Positions 19,582-30,281 of a DNA stretch of 64,000 nucleotides are shown in pieces. Positions within the stretch are counted from its first letter, which is position 1; each line of letters begins with the position of its first letter. Origin of the DNA: Anaeromyxobacter sp. Fw109-5 (GTDB lineage Bacteria > Myxococcota > Myxococcia > Myxococcales > Anaeromyxobacteraceae); assembly GCF_000017505.1 (NCBI RefSeq), contig NC_009675.1, positions 5,212,501 to 5,276,500 on the forward strand. Direction: 5' to 3'. The translations under genes and the position numbers were made by a program. The notes under the pieces are model-generated. The model was not told the DNA's origin. It worked only from the letters and a program-made list of their open reading frames with translations, and did not search any database.

Positions 19582-21618
19582 TCACGCGCCGTGCAAGGCG
19601 CCGCCGGCCCCGCGATCCCACCAGCTGCGGGCCTCGGCCACGCTCCGCAGCACGGGGCAGCGCGGCAGGGTCGCGAGGAAGGCGCGGCCGTAGCCCTTCG
19701 TGACGAGCCGGCGGTCGAGGATCGCGACGAGCCCGCGGTCCCCCCGCGTGCGCACCAGCCGGCCGAAGCCCTGCCGCAGCGCGAGCGCCGCGGCGGGGAC
19801 CTGCAGCTCGGAGAACCCGTCCCTCCCCTCCGCCTCGAGCGCCCGCAGGCGGGCCGCCACCACCGGGTCCCCGGGCGGCGCGAACGGGAGGCGGTCGATG
19901 ACCACGAGCGAGAGCGCGTCGCCGGGCACGTCCACCCCCTCCCAGAAGCTCGCGGTCGCGAACAGCACCGAGGGCTCCGCGCGGAACGCCTCGAGGAGGC
20001 GGGCCTTGGGGCGCTCGCCCTGGAGCAGCACCTGATAGGGCAGGTCGCGCAGCGCGCCGTGGAGCGCGTGCATGTTGCGGTTCGAGGTGCAGAGCACGAA
20101 GGCGCGCCCGCCCGTCACCTCCGCGAGCGCACGGATCGTCCCGGCGGCCGCGTCGAGGAAGCCGGGCGCGTTCGGCTCGGGGACCGTGGGGGGCGTCACG
20201 ATGGCCGCCTGCCGCGGGAAGTCGAACGGGCCGGGGAAGCGCGCCTCGTCCACGTCGAACTCGGGCGCGAGGCCCACCTGCCGCCTGAAGTAGTCGAAGC
20301 GGCCCTGCGCGGCGAGGGTGGCGCTCGTGAAGATCACGGTGTCCGTGCGCCGGTAGAGCCGCGCCTGCAGCTCCTCCGCGACGTCGATGGGCGCCGCCCG
20401 CAGGAACACCCCGCGGCCGCGCACCTCGGCGAAGTACACGCGCGACGGCTCCTTCATCGCCGTCACCGCCGCGAGCTCCACCCTGAGCTCCCCGGCGCGC
20501 CGCGCGATCTGGGCGAGCGGCGGCGCCTCGGCGTCGGCGAGCAGCTCGCGCAGCGCCTCGAGCGCCGCGTCCAGCCGCGCCTGGTCGCGCTCGCAGGGCT
20601 CGAGCACCTCGCTGGTGAGCGGCGCCCGCACGCTCTCGTCCTCCTCCCGCCGCCGCGGCCCTCGCCCGCGCCCGCCGGCGCGCGCGCCCCAGCCGCGCGC
20701 CGCGCCCGCGCCGCTCGCGTGCAGCCCGTCGGCGAGCGCCTGGAAGAACCGCTCGCCGGCGCGGCGCAGCTCGCCGGTCGCCTCGCGCATCATCGAGGCC
20801 AGGTCCGGGCGATCCCCCACCGCGCGCAGCGCGTCGCGGCCGAGCTCCTCCACGCGGTACGACGAGATCTGCAGGCCGAAGTACTCGGTGGCGACCTCCT
20901 CGATCGCGTGCGCCTCGTCGAACACCACCACGTCGTACTCGGGCAGGATCTCCACCCCCGCGCGGCTCGTGCGCATGGCGAGGTCCGCGAAGAAGAGGTG
21001 GTGGTTCACGAGCAGCACGTCCGACTGCCCGGCGAGCGCGCGCGCCCGGGTGACGAAGCAGTCCTCGTACCGCTCGCACTCGCGCCCCGCGCACGTCTCG
21101 GCGGTGGCCGACAGGTCCTTCCAGGTGTGGAACTGGTCGGGGAGGTCGATCTCGCTGCGGTCGCCGGTCTCGGTGGCGCGCGCCCAGGCCTCGATGCGCG
21201 GCCACAGCGCGGCCTCCTCGCGCGCCGCGAACGTCGGCGCGCGCGCGAACTCCGCCCCGCGCGCGAGGCAGAAGTAGTTGGAGCGCCCCTTGAGGTAGGC
21301 GGCGGCGAACTCGACGCCGCAGCGCTCGCGCAGCAGCGGGATGTCCTTCCCCCAGATCTGCTCCTGCAGGGTCTTCGTGGCGGTGGAGACGATCACCCGC
21401 CGGCCGGAGAGCGCCGCCGGCACGAGGTAGGCGAGGGTCTTGCCGGTGCCGGTGCCGGCCTCGGCCACGAGGTAGCGACGCTCGCTCATCGCGCGCTCCA
21501 CGGCGCGCGCCATCTCGAGCTGGTCGGCGCGGTGCTCGTAGCCGGGGAGGGCGGCGGCGATGCGGCCGCCCGGGCCGAGGACGTCCTCGACGGAAGGCGT
21601 GGCGGTTGCGGGGATCAG
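19582..21618 (-). CDS. DinG/XPD-family ATP-dependent helicase
   Basis: A superfamily 2 helicase of 678 residues if started at 21618. Motifs are the Q-like segment RADQLEMARAV, Walker A AGTGTGKTLA, motif Ia IVSTATKTLQEQ, and four iron-sulfur cluster cysteines in NYFCLARG, TCAGREC and EDCFV. The DEAH box VVFDEAHAIEE, a C-terminal SFWEGVDVPGD and RQGFGRLVRTRGDRG complete the set. The start is the odd point: an ATG at 21513 would cut off the Q motif, and the upstream frame has no ATG, GTG or TTG at a sensible place. A CTG at 21618 overlaps the TGA of the preceding gene (CTGA) and has GGAG 7 bases upstream, so I favour it. Confidence 0.88.
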   Translation of the reverse strand: MIPATATPSVEDVLGPGGRIAAALPGYEHRADQLEMARAVERAMSERRYLVAEAGTGTGKTLAYLVPAALSGRRVIVSTATKTLQEQIWGKDIPLLRERCGVEFAAAYLKGRSNYFCLARGAEFARAPTFAAREEAALWPRIEAWARATETGDRSEIDLPDQFHTWKDLSATAETCAGRECERYEDCFVTRARALAGQSDVLLVNHHLFFADLAMRTSRAGVEILPEYDVVVFDEAHAIEEVATEYFGLQISSYRVEELGRDALRAVGDRPDLASMMREATGELRRAGERFFQALADGLHASGAGAARGWGARAGGRGRGPRRREEDESVRAPLTSEVLEPCERDQARLDAALEALRELLADAEAPPLAQIARRAGELRVELAAVTAMKEPSRVYFAEVRGRGVFLRAAPIDVAEELQARLYRRTDTVIFTSATLAAQGRFDYFRRQVGLAPEFDVDEARFPGPFDFPRQAAIVTPPTVPEPNAPGFLDAAAGTIRALAEVTGGRAFVLCTSNRNMHALHGALRDLPYQVLLQGERPKARLLEAFRAEPSVLFATASFWEGVDVPGDALSLVVIDRLPFAPPGDPVVAARLRALEAEGRDGFSELQVPAAALALRQGFGRLVRTRGDRGLVAILDRRLVTKGYGRAFLATLPRCPVLRSVAEARSWWDRGAGGALHGA

Positions 21619-22010
21619 GAGCGGGCTCCGAGGGTTCCGGCGAGGAGGAGGAAGGCGGCGAGGGCGACGAGCGCCGCGGCGAGGGCGACGAGCGCGCGGC
21701 GCAGGCCCGCCGCGCGGGCCGGGGCGGGCGCGCCGCTGCGCGGCAGCTGGGCGAAGCCCTGCGCCGTCGCGCGGCGGATCACCTCGTCGCGCCAGCGCCC
21801 GGCCAGGGCGTCGCCCGGCCGCGCGAGGGCGGCGTCGCGGTAGCGGCGGCCGGCGACGGCGAGCCCCTCGAGGTCGTGGAACCGCGAGAGGTAGCCGGCG
21901 TGCGCCGCGTCGTCCTCCCAGGCCGCGAGCACGCTCGCCCAGGCGTCGGCCTCGCCCTGGGTCTCGGCCGGATCCGGCGCCGGCGCGGGGAGCTGTGCGG
22001 ACGAGGTCAT
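21615..22010 (-). CDS. Small protein with C-terminal membrane anchor, unknown function
   Basis: A 131-residue protein. The first 25 residues are Pro/Ala-rich, the middle (about 27-95) is helical with repeated Trp/Arg/Ala (DAWASVLAAWEDDAAH, GRRYRDAAL, GRWRDEVIRRATAQ), and the end is one membrane helix (LVALAAALVALAAFLLLAG). It is probably tail-anchored, with the bulk in the cytoplasm. I recognise no family. It is coupled to the DinG-like helicase through a 4-base overlap and follows the M50 protease gene by 128 bases. Confidence 0.65.
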   Translation of the reverse strand: MTSSAQLPAPAPDPAETQGEADAWASVLAAWEDDAAHAGYLSRFHDLEGLAVAGRRYRDAALARPGDALAGRWRDEVIRRATAQGFAQLPRSGAPAPARAAGLRRALVALAAALVALAAFLLLAGTLGARS

Positions 22011-22138
22011 GAGCGCCGGGAGTCTAGCCGATCCCCCTCGCCCGGCCGAAGGCGCCCCCGCCGAGGCGAGCGAGCGCCGGCAGGAAGGCCTCGGGCTACG
22101 GCCTGCGGGCCACGGGGCAGCGCCACCGGCGCCGACCG

Positions 22139-23107
22139 CTAGAAGGAGACCGGCACCGGCACGAAGGTGGCGAGGAACAGCAGGAGCGACACGATCGCCA
22201 CCACCCTGCGCCCCGGCCCGAGCGGCTCCTCCGTGAGCGCGGCCGGATGTCCGAGGCCCACCACGAAGCGGGTGAGGAACCACCAGACGAGCCAGCTCCA
22301 GGAGAAGAAGATCCCCGCGAGCAGCAGGCCGGTGCTCGTGACGTGCGAGGCGAGCAGCGCGCGCCGCCGCCCGAGGAGCGCGTAGAGCACGTGCCCGCCG
22401 TCGAGCTGGCCGGCGGGCACGAGGTTCAGGGCGGTGACGAGCAGGCCCAGCGAGGCGGCGACCGCCACGGGGTGCAGCACCACGTCCGTCCCGGGCGCGA
22501 GCTCGCCGAAGACCAGCCGCTGCGCGGCCCAGGTGAGGAGGCTGTTGCCGAAGTGGATCGCCTGGCCGGCGTCGGCGGCCGGCGGCCGGCCCGAGAGCCA
22601 GGCCATGAAGACGCCGAACGGCGAGCTCGGCGAGGTCGCCGCCGGGACCGCGTGGATCTGCGAGTGCGCGAGCCCCCACACGAGCAGCGGGAGCGCCACC
22701 GCGAGCCCGGCGAGCGGGCCCGAGGCGCCGATGTCCAGGATGGCCCGGCGCGAGGGGATCGCCGAGCGCATGCGGATGATGGCGCCGAGCGTGCCCACGC
22801 CGAACGGCACCGGGATGAAGTACGGCAGGGTCGTGTCCACGCGCGCCCGGCGGGCGAGGACGTAGTGGCCCATCTCGTGGACGAAGAGGATCCCGACGAG
22901 CGACAGCGCGAACGGCAGGCCCTCGAGGAGCACGGCCGGCGCGCGCCCGACGAGCGCGAAGAGCTCCCCGAACGTCTGCAACCCGGCCGCGGCGGGCGAG
23001 AAGAGCATGCCGGCCCAGACCGTGGTGGCGAGCGTCGCGACGAAGAGCGCGATGTTCGCGACCGGCAGGCGGGCTCGCGGCCGCGGGCGCACTAGGACGT
23101 CGTCCAT
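22139..23107 (-). CDS. Site-2-type M50 membrane metalloprotease
   Basis: A 322-residue polytopic protein with the zinc motif FVHEMGHYVLARR (HExxH, about residues 77-81) in one helix and the NLVPAGQLDGGHV motif that supplies the third zinc ligand. This marks the M50B/S2P fold that cuts substrates inside the membrane. There is no PDZ domain, which is typical of the shorter S2P group. N- and C-terminal hydrophobic helices add to the core. The substrate is unknown and no anti-sigma factor gene lies nearby. Confidence 0.9.
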   Translation of the reverse strand: MDDVLVRPRPRARLPVANIALFVATLATTVWAGMLFSPAAAGLQTFGELFALVGRAPAVLLEGLPFALSLVGILFVHEMGHYVLARRARVDTTLPYFIPVPFGVGTLGAIIRMRSAIPSRRAILDIGASGPLAGLAVALPLLVWGLAHSQIHAVPAATSPSSPFGVFMAWLSGRPPAADAGQAIHFGNSLLTWAAQRLVFGELAPGTDVVLHPVAVAASLGLLVTALNLVPAGQLDGGHVLYALLGRRRALLASHVTSTGLLLAGIFFSWSWLVWWFLTRFVVGLGHPAALTEEPLGPGRRVVAIVSLLLFLATFVPVPVSF

Positions 23108-23195
23108 CCTCGGACAACCTAGTCGCGCGCGGCGGAGCGGGCACGGGCGAGCGGGCGCCCGCCCCGTCCCGGGCCCTCCGCGCCGTGCAGCGCGC

Positions 23196-24992
23196 TCAGC
23201 GGGCCTCGGGGACGCCGCTCTCGGCGAGGAGCCGCTCCACCTCGGCGTCCCACGGGGAGAGCGCGAGCGCGCTCGCGAGCTCGGCCCGGGCGCGGTCCGC
23301 CTGGCCCATGCGCGCGAGCACCATCACGAACGCGGTGCACGTGCCGAAGTGACCGCGCGACTGCCCGCACGCGACCCGCACCACCTCGGCGGCCTCCGGC
23401 AGCCGTCCGGCGAGCGCGAGCGCGGAGCCCAGCCAGTAGCGGTGCTCCGCGCTGTTCGGGTGCGCGCGCACCACGGGCTCGAGCACGGCGATGGCGTCGT
23501 CGAACCGGCCCGCCTGGATGAGCAGCTCCCCGAGGTCGCGCTGGAAGAACGGATCGGTCCTGACCTGCTCGGCGGCGCCCGCGGCGGCGAGCCCCTCCGC
23601 GAACCGGCGCGAGTGCACGAGCAGGATCGCCTCCGCGCGCAGCCGGTCCGCCGGGTCGCGCAGCCGCGCGGCCGCGCCGGCCAGCACGGCCCGCGCCTCC
23701 GGGACACGGCCGCGGGCGCCCAGCTCGTCCGCGAGCCGCAGCGCGGCCACGCGGCTCTGCGGCGCGCCGCGGGCCGCCGCCTCCCAGTACGCGAGATCGT
23801 CCCGGAAGGCCGTCGAGCGGAGCGCGGACGCCGCGGCGAGCGCGAGCGCGAGGACCCCCGACGCCGCGAGGGCGGCGCTCCGCCTCGGGCCGGACGCGAG
23901 GCGCGCGAGCGCGGCGGCGGCGAGCGCCACCGGGCCCATCAGGGCGACGTACTGGAGGTGGCTCGCCACCGGCGCGAGGCGCAGGTAGGCCATGTCCACG
24001 AGGCCGAGCACGGGCAGCACCATGAGGGCGTGGTAGCCGAGCGCGAAGGAGACGGGGCGGAGCGGCCCCCGGCGCCCCCACGCCAGCACCCCGGCGGCGG
24101 CGAGCACGATCGCGAGCGGGGCCCAGAAGAGCGGCTCCGCGCTCCCCACCGGCCACGGGGCCGCCACGAGCGGGATGTCGACGGGCACGAGCGCCGTCCG
24201 CAGGTAGGAGAGCAGCGCCCACGCCGCGCCGCCCACCCGCTCCTCGAGGCCGCGGGGCAGCCGCGCGCCCGCCAGCGACCGCACCTGCTGGAACCAGACC
24301 GTCACCGCGCCGAGCGCGAGGGAGAGCGCGAAGAACGGGGCCGTCTCCACGAGGTCGCGCCGCTCGAGGCGCCCGCGCTGCCAGAGCGCGATCCCGAGCA
24401 GCACGACCGGGAGCATCACGGTCGAGGTCTTGGCCAGCAGCGCGAGCAGGAACGTCGCCAGCGCGGCGACGTACCAGCCCGTCCTCCGGGACGCCCGGTG
24501 GCGGAGCCACACCAGCACCGCGCCTGCGAAGAGCGCGCCGGAGAGCACGTTCTTGCGCTCCGAGATCCACGCCACCGACTCGACCGTGGCCGGGTGGACG
24601 GCGAAGAGGAGGCCCGCGAGCCAGGCCCCGGGGACGGCGAGGCGCCGGAGCACGCGCCACAGGAGCGTCGCCGTGGCGGCGTGCAGCGCCACGTTGAGGA
24701 GCCGGTAGCCGAGCGGCCCGGTGCCCCACGCGCGCCAGTCGAGCCAGAGCGTCGTGTAGGTGAGCGGCCAGAAGTCCACCGGCTCGGTGGTGAGCCAGAT
24801 GCGCCAGAGCGGACCGCGGAGCAGCGCGCTGTCCTCGATGAGCCCGTGATCGTCGAACACGAAGCCGCCGCCCAGCGACGGCAGCACCGCGATCGCCGCG
24901 GCGAGGAAGATGACCGCGGCGGGCGCGAGCGCCTTCAGGGTTCGCGCCGCCTCGCTCGACGCGGGCGCCTCCTGGAGGGCGGCGGGGCGCAC
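23196..24992 (-). CDS. TMTC-like GT-C membrane protein with C-terminal TPRs
   Basis: A 598-residue protein. The N-terminal two thirds are a polytopic GT-C glycosyltransferase-like domain: an N-terminal helix, then the first outer loop FVFDDHGLIEDS with an acidic pair, TYTTLWLDWRAWG, and FAVHPATVESVAWISERKN, typical of TMTC-type O-mannosyltransferases. The C-terminal third (about 410-598) is TPR-like (FQRDLGELLIQAGRFDDAI and further repeats). A lipid-linked sugar donor and protein acceptor are inferred from the family. The start is GTG at 24992, one base after the stop of the lipoprotein gene upstream, so the two are co-expressed. Confidence 0.82.
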   Translation of the reverse strand: MRPAALQEAPASSEAARTLKALAPAAVIFLAAAIAVLPSLGGGFVFDDHGLIEDSALLRGPLWRIWLTTEPVDFWPLTYTTLWLDWRAWGTGPLGYRLLNVALHAATATLLWRVLRRLAVPGAWLAGLLFAVHPATVESVAWISERKNVLSGALFAGAVLVWLRHRASRRTGWYVAALATFLLALLAKTSTVMLPVVLLGIALWQRGRLERRDLVETAPFFALSLALGAVTVWFQQVRSLAGARLPRGLEERVGGAAWALLSYLRTALVPVDIPLVAAPWPVGSAEPLFWAPLAIVLAAAGVLAWGRRGPLRPVSFALGYHALMVLPVLGLVDMAYLRLAPVASHLQYVALMGPVALAAAALARLASGPRRSAALAASGVLALALAAASALRSTAFRDDLAYWEAAARGAPQSRVAALRLADELGARGRVPEARAVLAGAAARLRDPADRLRAEAILLVHSRRFAEGLAAAGAAEQVRTDPFFQRDLGELLIQAGRFDDAIAVLEPVVRAHPNSAEHRYWLGSALALAGRLPEAAEVVRVACGQSRGHFGTCTAFVMVLARMGQADRARAELASALALSPWDAEVERLLAESGVPEAR

Positions 24993-24993
24993 C

Positions 24994-27060
24994 CTACATC
25001 CCGCCCGCGCCCGGCGCGGCCAGCTCCTCGGGCTTCATCTCGCGCAGGCCGCTCGAGTCCACGGTCAGGAAGAAGAGCTCGCGGACGGGGGTGCGGTCCG
25101 GTCCCATCGACAGCTCGCCGGTCGCCCCGCTGAACCCGCGCACCCCGGCGAGCCCGTCGCGCAGGGCCGCCCGCGTCTGGGCGCGGTCGCGCTCCATCAC
25201 CTGGCGCGCCATCCCGGCCGCGTCGTAGGCGGACGCCTCGAGGATGGTGGGCGTGTGGCCGGGGTGCTTCTGCTGGAAGCGCTCCACGAAGCGCCGCGTG
25301 CCCGCGCGCGCGGAGCCGGCGAAGAACCCGTCCACGTAGATGGCGCAGCGGAGGTGGCGGCCCGCGCCGCCGGGCGCCTGATCGAACAGGCTGGGGTCGC
25401 CGCTCCAGCCGTTCGCCCCGAGGAGCTGCACGGGGCGGAGGTCGGGCCGGCCGGTGAGCTTCTTGAGCTTCTCGAGCGCGTCGGGCTCGCAGGTCTGCGT
25501 CACCACGTCCTCGACCGCCAGCGCGGGCGCGATGAGCTTCACGTTGCGCGCGAAGTCGGGGATGAAGATCGCGTCGAAGTCGGTGACGGGCGCGAGCCGC
25601 TCGCGGGCCTTCTCGAGCGCCTTGCGGCGCCGGAAGGGATCCTTCTCCTTGTCGGCGATCTCCCGCGCCTGCTCCTGCCAGTCGCGCCGGTCCTCGAGGT
25701 AGAGCTTGCCCACCATGCTCTTCACGAGCGGCGTGAAGGTGGTCCGGTCCGCCGCGTAGGTCTCGGCGGCGCGCACCTCGCCGCCGCGCGCCTCGAGCTC
25801 GTCCCAGAACGCGTTCGCGAGCTCCACCCCGTAGGTCATCGAGGGGTAGAGGATCGCGAAGCGCCGCATCCCCCGCTTGCCCATGGCGAGGCCGAGGAGC
25901 GCGTCGGCCTGCTCGCTCGCGGTGAGCATGTTCTGGAACACGTGGGGGCCCGCCTCGGTGATCCCCTCCTGCTTGGAGAGCGAGACGAACGGGACCTGCA
26001 GCTCCTCCGCGGCGGCCGCGGCGCGCTCCCCCTCCGCGTTCGTCACCCCGCCCACCACCGCGATGGCGCCCTCCTCGAGGACCAGGGCCTCGAGCGCGGC
26101 CGCGGCGCCGTCCGGCTCCCCGCGCGTGTCGCGCACCGCCAGCTTCACGGCGGAGCCCTCCAGGGCGAGCGAGACGCCCTGCAGGATCGCCTCGCCCCAG
26201 CGCTTGTAGTTGCCGGAGAGCGGGACGGCGACGCCGAGCACGTTCGGGCGCACGTAGGTGAGCCGCGAGATGCGCTCGACGAGCCGCTTCGCCTCGTCCG
26301 CGTAGCGCCCGTGGGGCCAGCGCAGGAACACCTCGCGCGCCGCCTGCTCGGCCTTCGCGTAGTCGCGCAGGTGGAGGTGGATGCGCGCGGCCTTCATCGC
26401 GAGCGGCTCCTGGATCGCCGCGTCCGCGGGGAGCGCCCGGCGCAGGGCGTCGGCGTCCTCGAGGCCGAGGGCGTCCACCGCCTCGACGGCGCGGGCGAGG
26501 GTCCGCTCGCGCGCGGCGCCCTGCTGCCCCTCCGCCAGCGTCGCGAGCCAGCGCACCGCCTCGGCCTCCTCTCCTGCCGCGAGGGCGGCCTCGGCCGCCC
26601 GGGCGGCGGCGTCGGGCCGCGCCTCGGAGGGGAGCTTCTCGTAGAGCGTGGCGAGGCTCGCGAGCCCGTCGCGGGTCCGGCCGAGCTCGATGTCCGAGAG
26701 GGCGAGGAGGTACTTCGCCTCGACCGCCCGGGCGTGGAGCGGGTGCTCGGCGAGCAGCGTGCGGAGGTCCTCCGCCGCGCGCGCCGGCTCCCCGCCCGCG
26801 CGGCGCAGCTCCGCCGCCTCGTGCAGCGCCTCCCCTCCGGCGGGAACGCCGCGGTAGCGCTTCGCGAACGCCTCGAGCCGCTCCGCCGCCTGCGCGGGCG
26901 GCAGCCCCTTCGCCTCGGCGCGCACGCCGTCGAGCTCGCGGCGGGCGAGGTCGTCCGCATCCTGGACCGACATCTCCTGGCCGTTCACCACCACCCGCTT
27001 CGGGCAGCCGGCGAGGGACAGCAGGAGGAACGCGAGGACCTTCCGGGCGGTGACGCGCAT
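24994..27060 (-). CDS. LpoA-like lipoprotein: TPR repeats plus type I periplasmic binding domain
   Basis: A 688-residue exported lipoprotein. The signal peptide ends in LLSLAGC (lipobox Cys19). Residues about 30-250 are TPR-like helices (LAEHPLHARAVEAKYLLALSDIELG and others). From about 270 (LGVAVPLSGNYKRWGEAILQG) it is a type I periplasmic binding (Peripla_BP_6, LivK-like) domain. Fusion of TPR and such a fold in a lipoprotein is the architecture of LpoA, the activator of penicillin-binding protein 1A; amino-acid binding is the alternative. No ABC permease is adjacent. It is followed at one base by the TMTC-like gene. Confidence 0.82.
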   Translation of the reverse strand: MRVTARKVLAFLLLSLAGCPKRVVVNGQEMSVQDADDLARRELDGVRAEAKGLPPAQAAERLEAFAKRYRGVPAGGEALHEAAELRRAGGEPARAAEDLRTLLAEHPLHARAVEAKYLLALSDIELGRTRDGLASLATLYEKLPSEARPDAAARAAEAALAAGEEAEAVRWLATLAEGQQGAARERTLARAVEAVDALGLEDADALRRALPADAAIQEPLAMKAARIHLHLRDYAKAEQAAREVFLRWPHGRYADEAKRLVERISRLTYVRPNVLGVAVPLSGNYKRWGEAILQGVSLALEGSAVKLAVRDTRGEPDGAAAALEALVLEEGAIAVVGGVTNAEGERAAAAAEELQVPFVSLSKQEGITEAGPHVFQNMLTASEQADALLGLAMGKRGMRRFAILYPSMTYGVELANAFWDELEARGGEVRAAETYAADRTTFTPLVKSMVGKLYLEDRRDWQEQAREIADKEKDPFRRRKALEKARERLAPVTDFDAIFIPDFARNVKLIAPALAVEDVVTQTCEPDALEKLKKLTGRPDLRPVQLLGANGWSGDPSLFDQAPGGAGRHLRCAIYVDGFFAGSARAGTRRFVERFQQKHPGHTPTILEASAYDAAGMARQVMERDRAQTRAALRDGLAGVRGFSGATGELSMGPDRTPVRELFFLTVDSSGLREMKPEELAAPGAGGM

Positions 27061-27115
27061 GGGTGCTCCGATCTACTGCGGAACCCGCAGGCAGGGAACG
27101 AATTCCGCCGGAAGG

Positions 27116-27185
27116 CTACGGGCTTCAGGCTCCAGGCCTCGGGAACGGCGCGGCTTGCGCCTCTCCTGGAGCCCGTGGCCTGTAG
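27116..27185. repeat. Imperfect inverted repeat (REP-like or terminator) after dnaJ
   Basis: Two 21-base arms (27116-27136 and 27165-27185) match in 17 of 21 positions when one is reversed and complemented; both carry GGCTCCAGG or its complement. The 28-base loop is GC-rich. It lies between the dnaJ stop and the start of the LpoA-like lipoprotein, so the RNA hairpin could end dnaJ transcription, though no T-run follows. A dispersed palindromic repeat is the alternative. Confidence 0.5.
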
Positions 27186-27194
27186 CGTGCGCCT

Positions 27195-28325
27195 TTACCC
27201 CTTCGCGTCCCGGATCAGATCCCCGACCTTCTGCCAGAAGCTGCGGGCGTGCGGGTTCGTCTCCTCACCGGAGAGCGCCGCGAAGCGCTCGAGCAGCTCG
27301 CGCTGCTCCTTCGTGAGGTGCGTCGGGGTCTCGACGGCGACGCGGACGTGCTGGTCGCCGCGGCCGCCGCCGGAGAGCGCCGGGATGCCCTTGCCCTTCA
27401 CCCGGAACACCTTTCCGCTCTGCGTCCCCGCCGGGATCTTCAGCTTGGCCGGGCCGTCGAGGGTGGGCACGTCGATGGTCGCGCCGAGCGCCGCCTGCGA
27501 GATGGAGATGGGCATCTCGCAGAGGACCTCGGTGTCCTCGCGCGTGAAGATCGGATGCTCGCGCACCTGCAGCACGACGTACAGGTCGCCCGCGCTGCCG
27601 CCCGGGATGGGCGGAGGCTCGCCCTCGCCCGAGAGCTTGAGCCGCGTCCCGGTGTCCACGCCCGGCGGGACCTTCACCTCGACGGTGGCCTCCTCGCGCA
27701 GCGCGCCCTGGCCGGCGCAGGTCGGACACTTGTCCACGATGACGCGGCCCGCGCCCTGGCAGTGGTGGCAGGTCCGGGCGATCGAGAAGAAGCCCTGGGT
27801 GAGGCGCACCTCGCCCGAGCCGCCGCAGGTGGGGCAGGTCTTGGGGCCGGTGCCCGGCTTCGCGCCGGAGCCCCGGCAGGTCTCGCACGCCTTCGGCCGG
27901 GGGATGGTGATGCGCGCCACCGTGCCGAACGCCGCCTCCTCGAAGGAGATCTCGAGGTGGTAGCGGAGGTCCGAGCCGCGCGTGCGCTGGCGCTGGCGCC
28001 GTCCGCCGCCGCCGCCGAACATCTCGCCGAAGATGTCGCCGAAGATGTCGTTGATGGTGGCCGCGCCGCCGAACGGGAAGCCGTCGCCGCCGGGGAACCC
28101 GCCGCCGCCCGCGTGCCCGAAGCGGTCGTAGCGGGCCCGCTTGTCCGGGTCCGACAGCACCTCGTAGGCCTCGGACGCCTCCTTGAACCTGTCCTCGGCC
28201 TTCTTGTCGCCCGGGTTCTTGTCCGGGTGGAACTGGTGGGCGAGCTTGCGGTAGGCGGTCTTGATCGCCGTCTCGTCCGCGGCGCGCTCGACGCCAAGGA
28301 CCTCGTAGTAATCTCGCTTTTGCAC
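27195..28325 (-). CDS. dnaJ: Chaperone DnaJ (Hsp40)
   Basis: A 376-residue type I J-protein that delivers clients to DnaK and stimulates its ATPase. The J domain (1-70) contains HPD in [11 protein letters not shown]; a Gly/Phe-rich segment follows ([14 protein letters not shown]). Four zinc motifs are present ([32 protein letters not shown]), then the two client-binding beta domains. The start is GTG at 28325 (protein begins [11 protein letters not shown]). It lies 126 bases after dnaK and has its own promoter. Confidence 0.96.
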   Translation of the reverse strand: MQKRDYYEVLGVERAADETAIKTAYRKLAHQFHPDKNPGDKKAEDRFKEASEAYEVLSDPDKRARYDRFGHAGGGGFPGGDGFPFGGAATINDIFGDIFGEMFGGGGGRRQRQRTRGSDLRYHLEISFEEAAFGTVARITIPRPKACETCRGSGAKPGTGPKTCPTCGGSGEVRLTQGFFSIARTCHHCQGAGRVIVDKCPTCAGQGALREEATVEVKVPPGVDTGTRLKLSGEGEPPPIPGGSAGDLYVVLQVREHPIFTREDTEVLCEMPISISQAALGATIDVPTLDGPAKLKIPAGTQSGKVFRVKGKGIPALSGGGRGDQHVRVAVETPTHLTKEQRELLERFAALSGEETNPHARSFWQKVGDLIRDAKG

Positions 28326-28343
28326 GTGCTTTCAGGCCCTTCC

Positions 28344-28359
28344 GCGGCCGGGCGGCCGC
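28344..28359 (-). other. Hairpin in the dnaJ 5' leader
   Basis: GCGGCC and GGCCGC (28344-28349 and 28354-28359) form a 6-bp GC stem with a GGGC loop, between the dnaJ -10 box and the GTG start. It could slow translation or act with temperature, but the stem is very stable and the role is speculative. Confidence 0.4.
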
Positions 28360-28368
28360 GCCGGCGGC

Positions 28369-28396
28369 AATATAACGCACGCGGAGGGGCTGACAA
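28369..28396 (-). promoter_or_regulatory. Sigma70-type promoter of dnaJ
   Basis: TTGTCA (28396-28391) and TATATT (28374-28369) are 16 bases apart on the minus strand, about 44 bases before the dnaJ GTG. The AT-rich -10 box stands out in the GC-rich gap. It gives dnaJ transcription independent of dnaK. Confidence 0.7.
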
Positions 28397-28401
28397 TTCG
28401 C

Positions 28402-28420
28402 GCCGTCCGGCCCGGACGGC
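28402..28420. promoter_or_regulatory. Perfect 19-base palindrome at the dnaJ promoter
   Basis: GCCGTCCGG (28402-28410) and CCGGACGGC (28412-28420) are exact inverse complements around one C. It abuts the upstream side of the dnaJ -35 box and lies 31-50 bases after the dnaK stop, so it may be a repressor or activator site or the dnaK terminator. No T-run follows on the minus strand, which favours a protein site. Confidence 0.5.
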
Positions 28421-28451
28421 GGCGCCGGCCGCGGGTGCCCAACGGCGGCGG

Positions 28452-30278
<1,827 letters not shown>

Positions 30279-30281
30279 CGC

